From CAVPLM01 sp963713545 (lineage in GTDB: Bacteria; Actinomycetota; Thermoleophilia; RBG-16-64-13): a stretch of DNA of 64,000 nucleotides. Every line of letters begins with the position of its first letter. Within the stretch, counting starts at the first letter, position 1. The stretch is taken from assembly GCA_963713545.1 (NCBI GenBank), contig CAVQME010000010.1:248001-312000 (forward strand). The letters are read 5' to 3'. The position numbers and the translations under genes were made by a program. Positions 58,472-64,000 of the stretch are shown piece after piece. The notes under the pieces were generated by a model, which saw only the letters and a list, made by a program, of their open reading frames with translations, ran no database searches and was not told the DNA's origin.

Positions 58472-60697
58472 TTAGACCCCCTCCACCCTGCAGGGAACAT
58501 AACGGTGATAGGGCGTGCCGGCGATCCGGTCGCGGTGCGTGTTCTTGGTGAGCAGGTTGACGTTGACCCCATAGGTCACGCCCTCGAAGTCCAGCCCGAA
58601 GCCATGGGGCATGATCACCTGTCCGAAGCGGGCGGCTTCGGTCACTTCCAGCTCTATCTCCACACTCCCGGCCTCGGTGGTTATGCGCACGGTCTGCCCG
58701 TCGATCAGCCCCAGAGATTCCGCATCCAGGGGATTCATCGAAAGCGTGCAGGCCCGTCTGCCCCGGTTCCACGCGGGATCGCGCAACTGCGTGTTGGCCG
58801 TTATGTCGATATGAGTACCGGCCATGAGTATGAGCGGATACCCATCGGGCGGTTCGAGCGCGCGAGCTTCCGACGCCGCGTCGATGCTCTCCACCCACTC
58901 CACCATTTCTGGAATGAGCAGATCGACGCGCTTGTCCGGGGTGCCAAGGGCGGCCAGGTTGTGCTCGATGGAACTCCGCCCCACCCACATCCCTTCCGGA
59001 TGGTCGATGAGAGCTTGAAGCACCTCATCGGCCAGCCTGGGTCCAGGCGTGAACCCGACCTGCGCCATTTCCGCGATCGTGTGATCACGAGCCGTGAAGA
59101 GGTTGAACCAGATGTCGGCCAGCTTCACTGAACCCATGGCTTTCCCTAAAGTCTGGGCCAGGATGAAGGGCAGGGCCGGCCTCAACCTGGGGTCAAGGTC
59201 GAGGAAAGCCATCAGCTCTGCGGCGAATGCTGTCCGCTCGCCTTTGGCCGCCTGCGCCAGGGAGTCGGGGATAGGCGGGATGACTCCCGATCTGTCGGCC
59301 AATCGCACCAGGATCTCGTAGGTCTCTAGAACCTCACCCTCGGGTTGGAGGATGGGCTGGCGCAGTTGGTAGAAGATGCCGGGAAAGGTCCCATCGACCG
59401 TGGGCAAGATCCCACCCCAGGACTCAAAGCACGATCGCGCCGGCAGAACGTAGTCGGAGACCATGGCGGTCTCGGTGGAGGCGATATCGATGGTGACCAG
59501 AAGCTCCAGCCGGCCGAAGGCCTCCTCGTAGGCCTTGGTGTCGGCCCAGGAGCGCAAGGGGTTGGCCGCGCACACGATCAGTGCCCGCACACGGTCGGGG
59601 GCCTCGCTCAGGATCTCCTCGGGGAGGATGTTGGGCGGAAGCATACCCATGATGGGGAAGTAGCCGGTGGCCGGAGTTCGCCACAGGGGGGCTCCGGGTT
59701 CGGGAGCGGGAGCGTCACTGTGGAGAAGGGTGCCGTGAACCACATTGCCCCCGGGGACCCCCAGACGCCCGCAGATGATCTTGAGGACCGCTTCCAGGTA
59801 GGAGGTAGCGGTACTGTGCCGGCTCATCTCTATGCCCAGGCCTGAATGCAGTGAGGACCTGCGGGTGGCGAACAAGCGGCAGACTTCGCGCACCTGATCG
59901 TAGTCGAGCTCGCAGACCTGGATGGCCGCCTTGGCGTCGAAATCGGCGAACCAGCCCTCGATCGACGCAAAGCGGTTGGTGTGCCGCCCGATGTACTCCC
60001 TATCCTCCCAGCCCTCCTGCAGGATGATGGAGATCATGGCCTTGGTGAGAAGAGCGTCGGTACCCGGGCGGATGGGAAGATGGATGTCGGCCAAGGCAGC
60101 GGTCTCGGACCGGCGGGGGTCGGTGACCACCAGGATCCTCTTGGGATCTTTGGAGAAGGCCCGTAGGTAGCGAGAAGCCTGGGGCATCATGTTGCTCGCC
60201 ATGCCGTTCCAGCCCACGATCATGAGCATGTCAGTGCCGTCGTAGTCGGGCAGGGCGGCAAGTCCTAGAGCCGGGTTTCCCATCATCCGGGCGGCTACGA
60301 ACATCTCGCCGGTGAGTTCCTGGGCGAGTGACCCGTAGTAGTTCCGGGAACCGAGCGCGCCCATCAGCAGGCCACCCCAGGCTCCCGGCTCACCGGCGTA
60401 GGAGACGGAACCGGGGCCGCTGTCAACTATGATGCTTCTGACCTTTGCGGCGATCTCGTCCAGCGCCTGGTCCCACGAGATCCTCTCGTAACCGCGCCCC
60501 GCTTTCTTGAGCGGATGGGTCAGACGCTGCGCGTGCTGGTGATACCGGATATTGAGCCCCTTGCGGCAGCAGTAGCCTTCGCTGCGCGGATTCTCCTTAT
60601 CCCCTCGCGCTTTGGTGACGCGGTTGTCCTCGACCAGGACCTCAAGCCCGCAGCCCGTCGGGCAGAGATCGCACATGGTCCGTCGCCATTCAGCCAT
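58472..60697 (-). CDS. Molybdopterin oxidoreductase (bis-MGD, [4Fe-4S])
   Basis: 741 residues from the ATG at 60697 (GGAGGGAA upstream). N-terminal [4Fe-4S] motif C9-x2-C12-x3-C16-x26-C43 (MCDLCPTGCG ... GYCCRKGLN), then the MopB catalytic domain and a C-terminal molydopterin-dinucleotide binding domain (NTQLRDPAWNRGRRACTLSMNP). The position aligned with the Mo/W ligand (Sec in FdhF, Cys in others) is Glu127, in NYYGSLAQELTG, where I see no Cys, Sec or Ser. No dedicated Fe-S or membrane subunit lies beside it. Substrate unassigned. Confidence 0.88.
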   Translation of the reverse strand: MAEWRRTMCDLCPTGCGLEVLVEDNRVTKARGDKENPRSEGYCCRKGLNIRYHQHAQRLTHPLKKAGRGYERISWDQALDEIAAKVRSIIVDSGPGSVSYAGEPGAWGGLLMGALGSRNYYGSLAQELTGEMFVAARMMGNPALGLAALPDYDGTDMLMIVGWNGMASNMMPQASRYLRAFSKDPKRILVVTDPRRSETAALADIHLPIRPGTDALLTKAMISIILQEGWEDREYIGRHTNRFASIEGWFADFDAKAAIQVCELDYDQVREVCRLFATRRSSLHSGLGIEMSRHSTATSYLEAVLKIICGRLGVPGGNVVHGTLLHSDAPAPEPGAPLWRTPATGYFPIMGMLPPNILPEEILSEAPDRVRALIVCAANPLRSWADTKAYEEAFGRLELLVTIDIASTETAMVSDYVLPARSCFESWGGILPTVDGTFPGIFYQLRQPILQPEGEVLETYEILVRLADRSGVIPPIPDSLAQAAKGERTAFAAELMAFLDLDPRLRPALPFILAQTLGKAMGSVKLADIWFNLFTARDHTIAEMAQVGFTPGPRLADEVLQALIDHPEGMWVGRSSIEHNLAALGTPDKRVDLLIPEMVEWVESIDAASEARALEPPDGYPLILMAGTHIDITANTQLRDPAWNRGRRACTLSMNPLDAESLGLIDGQTVRITTEAGSVEIELEVTEAARFGQVIMPHGFGLDFEGVTYGVNVNLLTKNTHRDRIAGTPYHRYVPCRVEGV

Positions 60698-60910
60698 TCG
60701 TTCCCTCCACGGAAACCAGATTCTCGGCGTTGCCAGGACGACCAAGCCCAGATTCTCGACGAGCCGGGCTACCGCACTCTAACACGCTGCAAGTCCATTT
60801 CAGACCAGTGAGTGAGGTCCTATATCACGCACTGCAGCCGCCACTTCCGGCCGTCAACCGATCGAGGCGCCTGCCACGTCCGCTGCCGCCTTCTGCACTT
60901 CAGCGTTCCT

Positions 60911-61705
60911 CTACACCTGCGCCGTGATCCCGCCGTCCTGAATGAAGGTAGCGCCGGTGATGTAGCTCGAGGCATCGGAGGCGAGCAGCGCCACCAGGCC
61001 CTCGAGTTCATGCGGATACGCGACGCGTCCCAGGGGGATGGCTTGAGCAGCCACGTCGCACAGGAAGTCCAGCCGCTCGGCCTTTTCCGCCTCGCCCTCC
61101 GGCATCCCGAGATCGGTGATGTGCAGACCGGGAAGGATGGAGTTCACGCGTATGCCGAACCGGCCGTACTGCACCGCCGCGTGCTTGCTTAGAGCGATGA
61201 TGCCGGCCTTGGACGCGCCATAGCTGGCAGGAGCGACGTTCCCGCCGCCGAGCGCACCGATGGAAGATATGTTGATGATGCTGCCGGACTTCTGCTTCAT
61301 CATGGTCGGCAAGACTGCCTTCATGCACAGGAACTGACCCCTCAGGTTAGTGGTGATCGTCGTGTCCCAGCACTCGATGCTCTCTTCGTCGATCCTCATC
61401 CAAGGCATGGTGATCCCTGCATTCGCGACCAGAACGTCTATCTTCCCGAATCTGGCTACCGTGTCATCGGCCATCTGCTGGACGGTCTCGGCCTTGGTCA
61501 TGTCGGCGGTGAGGGCCAGGACTTCATGCCCGTGCTCACCGACGAGCCGTACTGTCTCCTCCAGAGCGCCCTTGTTGCGGCCGACGCAGACGACGTCGGC
61601 CCCATACTTGGCGAGGGTCTCGCAGAAGGCTCTCCCGAGCCCCCGACTACCTCCGGTGACGATCGCTACCTTGCCTGTGAGATCGAAGATGTTCTTGTCC
61701 AGCAT
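60911..61705 (-). CDS. Short-chain dehydrogenase/reductase (SDR)
   Basis: 264 residues from the ATG at 61705; upstream codons to 61828 do not resemble the family. Nucleotide loop TGGSRGLG, NAG in VLVANAGITMP, Ser in INISSIGALGG, Y-x3-K in ASYGASKAGII, then LPGLHITDLG, C-terminal ATFIQDGGITAQV. It is a paralogue in style of 17712-18506 (FDLT-x-x-VAVVTGGS start and YGA-x-V-x-CVGR pattern). It lies between the FAD-oxidase and molybdopterin genes on the same strand. Confidence 0.9.
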   Translation of the reverse strand: MLDKNIFDLTGKVAIVTGGSRGLGRAFCETLAKYGADVVCVGRNKGALEETVRLVGEHGHEVLALTADMTKAETVQQMADDTVARFGKIDVLVANAGITMPWMRIDEESIECWDTTITTNLRGQFLCMKAVLPTMMKQKSGSIINISSIGALGGGNVAPASYGASKAGIIALSKHAAVQYGRFGIRVNSILPGLHITDLGMPEGEAEKAERLDFLCDVAAQAIPLGRVAYPHELEGLVALLASDASSYITGATFIQDGGITAQV

Positions 61706-61851
61706 GCCAACACTCCCGGCGGTCGAGATTCCCTGAGACGCGGTCTTAAGCCATGCGGTCTTCAGCGTCATGGGCAGGCGATCCAGCCACGTTGCAGCCT
61801 GAGAAGAGTCCGGGGCGCGACGGCTCACGCCGCCGCGCCCCCGAGATCGAC

Positions 61852-63402
61852 CTAGACGTCCTTTGCCGTTATGTGGTTGCTCGCCTCGGACACACCGTTA
61901 GGGTCGAAGCTCTTCTTGATCCTTCTCAGCCAATAGGTGTAGTTGGAGGTGTGCGGACCGAAGAAGTCGTGCTGGAAATCGTTGAACAGGTGGTGCGGCA
62001 GGCCGTAGTGGCCATTGACCGCGTTCGCATTGGCCTTGCCCACGTATTCCATCGTCGCCGCGGCGACATCCGGGGCGGGCGTCCAGCGCAGGAGGACCTC
62101 CGCGTGGGCGAACTGCCCCTGCTCGAGAGAGGTGATGAAGGGATCGATGTTGTCGGGAAACACCAGTCCCCGCTCGATGAGATCTTTCTTGTCCTCGCGC
62201 GAATGCTGGATGAAGTTCGACTGCACCAGATAGGAGTCGGTGCCGAACACCTCTCCGCCGAAGACACCGGTGGCCCGCATGGTTTCCCGTATGGAAGAGG
62301 TCACACGTATGAACCGCCACACGTAGGCGTTGTGCACGTCGCCCTCTTCCACCGCCTTGAGGGAAGTCGCTTTGGTCTCCTTGATGATCAGGTCGAGCAC
62401 CGCCTTCTTATACTCGAAGTCGCGGGCCGAGTTCCCGGCTATGACGATACAAAGGCTCGGGCCGACGATCTCTTTGGAGAACTGCTCGGCCAGCAAGAGC
62501 TCTTCTTCGTTGCTTGTGGCCAGGTTCGCGGCCACCATGTTGGGGTTGAAGCCCATCGCCCCGAACGCGATCTCGCTTTCTCCCAGCATCTGCGTGGCGG
62601 CCTTGCGGCCTTCCTCCGTGGGCCAGGAAAGGAACCGGAGCAGGAAGTTTTCCAGGGGTTTGGCGGGAGCATAGTTGGGCGAGATGCCCTTGATCTCCAC
62701 GGTCGGTGGGCCGGCCCAGTGGTAGATCTTGAGCGCGGCCCTCGTGTACACGCCTAGTCCCCCGAGCGGCATGACGTTACCGCGGATGATCCCCCGCACC
62801 GAGGGCCCGGGGCCATCCCCACAGAACCACTCACCGAGAGCGGCCAAGGAGCCGGCCCGGATGATCTCTCCCTCGGGCGTGACCCACTCCAAGGCGAGCT
62901 GGTTTCTCTCCCCGATGCTGCACGCTCCGCTCATGTGGCCGATGCCTTCGTGAGCGGCCAGGGGCAGCGCGGACGTGTTGCCTCCCGCTCCGTTCACGTT
63001 GCAGGTAAGGCCCCTCTTCATCAGCTCGGCCTGGAGCTGCGCGTACACGACGTATGGCTCCACCACCGCGTACATGTTCTCTTCGTTGATCTCGATGATG
63101 CGGTTCATGCGCCGCATATCCAGCTTGATGCAGCCCGGGCCGCCCGCGTCGCAGTAGATCCCCCAACCGGTGCTGGAGGCTTTGAACTGGACTCCGAACC
63201 TGTTGCACAGCCGCACGACCGCCTGGACCTCTTCAGTGCTCCCCGGCATGAGGATAGCCTCAAAACGGGGGTTGAACTCCTGGGCCGAGGCGGCCTGGCC
63301 CGAGCGCCAGGCCCAGGCATCCAGGTCCACCGGCTCGTCCGAGATGTTCTCCGGCCCGACGATGGCCTCGAAGGCCTGATATTGCTCTTTCGTGAGTGCC
63401 AT
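61852..63402 (-). CDS. FAD-binding oxidoreductase, GlcD/VAO type
   Basis: 516 residues with the PCMH/VAO FAD-binding domain: FEAILMPGSTEEVQAVVRLCNRFGVQFKASSTGWG, then LDMRRMNRIIEINEENMYAVVEPYV and GNTSALPLAAHEGIGHMSG. The C-terminal cap (VFPDNIDPFITSLEQGQF, ending RRIKKSFDPNGVSE) is typical of FAD-linked oxidases. It is paired with the (Fe-S) gene 13 bases upstream (63416), as in GlcD-GlcF complexes that oxidise 2-hydroxy acids such as glycolate or lactate. The substrate is not certain. Confidence 0.88.
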   Translation of the reverse strand: MALTKEQYQAFEAIVGPENISDEPVDLDAWAWRSGQAASAQEFNPRFEAILMPGSTEEVQAVVRLCNRFGVQFKASSTGWGIYCDAGGPGCIKLDMRRMNRIIEINEENMYAVVEPYVVYAQLQAELMKRGLTCNVNGAGGNTSALPLAAHEGIGHMSGACSIGERNQLALEWVTPEGEIIRAGSLAALGEWFCGDGPGPSVRGIIRGNVMPLGGLGVYTRAALKIYHWAGPPTVEIKGISPNYAPAKPLENFLLRFLSWPTEEGRKAATQMLGESEIAFGAMGFNPNMVAANLATSNEEELLLAEQFSKEIVGPSLCIVIAGNSARDFEYKKAVLDLIIKETKATSLKAVEEGDVHNAYVWRFIRVTSSIRETMRATGVFGGEVFGTDSYLVQSNFIQHSREDKKDLIERGLVFPDNIDPFITSLEQGQFAHAEVLLRWTPAPDVAAATMEYVGKANANAVNGHYGLPHHLFNDFQHDFFGPHTSNYTYWLRRIKKSFDPNGVSEASNHITAKDV

Positions 63403-63415
63403 TTCCCGACGCCCC

Positions 63416-64000
63416 TTATATCGCTTTGTCCAAGATCTCTACGACATCGAGGACCTTGAGGTGGCTGCCGTTCCCATCAAGGTTCTGCACGCAATGAGGA
63501 CAGGCTGTCACCAGGGCCTCCGCTCCCGTGGACTCCGCTTCACTCAGCCGTTCGGCGGCGGTCCACCGGGCAAACTCGGGATTGGTCTCTCTCACCCCTC
63601 CCCCGGCCCCACAGCACCAGGCGTATTCCCGGATGCGGTCCATCTCCACCAGCTTGAGACCGGGGATACTCTTGAGGAGGTCACGGGCGGGTTCGTAGAC
63701 ACCATTGGTGCCGCGCCGTAAGGTACGGGGCGGGTCGTAGACCCGCATGTGTCGCATCCGCTGCACGCCCTTCCAGTGGATCCAGGGCTCGCCCAAGCGG
63801 CCCAGGTGGCAGGGGTCGTGGTAGGTGACCGTCATATCCACGGTCTTCTTGGGCTTGAGCTTCTTCTGCTCGACCAGCTGAGCCAGGTACTCGGTGACGT
63901 GCCATACCTTGATGTCCAAGCCCAGCCCGAGCTTGTCGTACAGCACTTTGAAGTACTGGTAGCAGTGAGCGCAGCCGGTGACCAGTTCCGTGGCTCCGGA
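63416..64000 (-). CDS. CCG-domain (Fe-S) subunit, GlcF/HdrB-like, cut by window edge
   Basis: The frame is open past 64000; at least 194 residues are in the window. The edge part TELVTGCAHCYQYFKVLYDK is the end of a first CCG motif; YHDPCHLGRLGEP and WCCGAGGGVRETNPE are typical of the second, with ACPHCVQNLDG near the end. These cysteine-rich domains bind Fe-S clusters and move electrons from the FAD subunit downstream. An internal GTG at 63946 is not the real start because the family continues upstream. Likely part of a three-part oxidase with the gene at 61852. Confidence 0.88.
   Translation of the reverse strand, partial: SGATELVTGCAHCYQYFKVLYDKLGLGLDIKVWHVTEYLAQLVEQKKLKPKKTVDMTVTYHDPCHLGRLGEPWIHWKGVQRMRHMRVYDPPRTLRRGTNGVYEPARDLLKSIPGLKLVEMDRIREYAWCCGAGGGVRETNPEFARWTAAERLSEAESTGAEALVTACPHCVQNLDGNGSHLKVLDVVEILDKAI

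Noticed and set aside
1..64000. CRISPR arrays, insertion sequences, tRNA or rRNA genes
   Set aside because: No regularly spaced repeats, transposase motifs with terminal repeats, or cloverleaf sequences were found by reading the window; very short or diverged ones could be missed.

Overview
The window is GC-rich, densely coded bacterial DNA. It looks like an uncultured high-GC Gram-positive, most likely an actinobacterial lineage: short -10 boxes sit six bases upstream of ATG (leaderless-type promoters), many surface proteins are lipoproteins with Ser/Thr/Gly linkers, PadR/HAAS regulation is tied to MacB-type ABC exporters, and SDR, aldo-keto reductase and amidohydrolase genes are abundant. 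Anaerobic or facultative metabolism is suggested by a bis-MGD molybdopterin oxidoreductase, an XdhC/NTP-transferase operon, a ferredoxin-fused aldo-keto reductase and a GlcD/GlcF-like pair. The assignment to Actinomycetota is an inference; no rRNA, tRNA or ribosomal marker is present.

Region 1 (1-14 kb) is accessory. The C-terminal end of a DnaE-type polymerase enters at the left edge. It is followed by PIN-domain toxin-antitoxin modules, an acetoacetate decarboxylase-like gene, a padR-HAAS/sensor operon, a solitary nuclease-helicase (DUF2075), a broken mug glycosylase and a MacB-type ABC exporter operon. The padR promoter and the exporter promoter share a 33-base sequence (30 identical), so PadR probably controls both. 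A PLP decarboxylase with two single-base frameshifts and a 5'-truncated DUF2277 gene follow.

Region 2 (14-28 kb) has a universal stress protein, a catabolic block on the minus strand (LuxR regulator, complete branched-chain-amino-acid-type ABC transporter livKHMGF, SDR, YtcJ-type amidohydrolase, internally deleted AbgA-like hydrolase), then a second copy of the MacB-type exporter operon and a rhodanese.

Region 3 (28-41 kb) carries a fourth PIN module, MoaF-like, OsmC, DUF169, ADP-ribosylglycohydrolase/NTF2 pair, lipoproteins, a frameshifted lipoprotein serpin and a CocE/NonD hydrolase. Region 4 (39-50 kb) holds a tightly overlapping XdhC / NTP-transferase-HD / phosphatase operon facing a long minus-strand run of oxidoreductases, a thioesterase, a nuclease, and an MFS transporter translationally coupled to a TlpA-like thioredoxin. 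That thioredoxin has an in-frame TGA exactly where the first active-site Cys should be (UGPC), followed by two perfect hairpins: a probable selenoprotein. Region 5 (50-64 kb) has an ABC-2 transporter, a PQQ-type sugar dehydrogenase, a second CocE/NonD hydrolase, a molybdopterin oxidoreductase with Glu at the expected metal-ligand position, another SDR and the GlcD/GlcF-like pair running off the right edge.

The window is unusually rich in internal paralogue pairs (MacB operons, CocE hydrolases, two SDR subfamilies, four PIN modules) and contains several gene remnants. Three single-base losses in otherwise intact genes (two in the decarboxylase, one in the serpin) may be assembly errors rather than biology.
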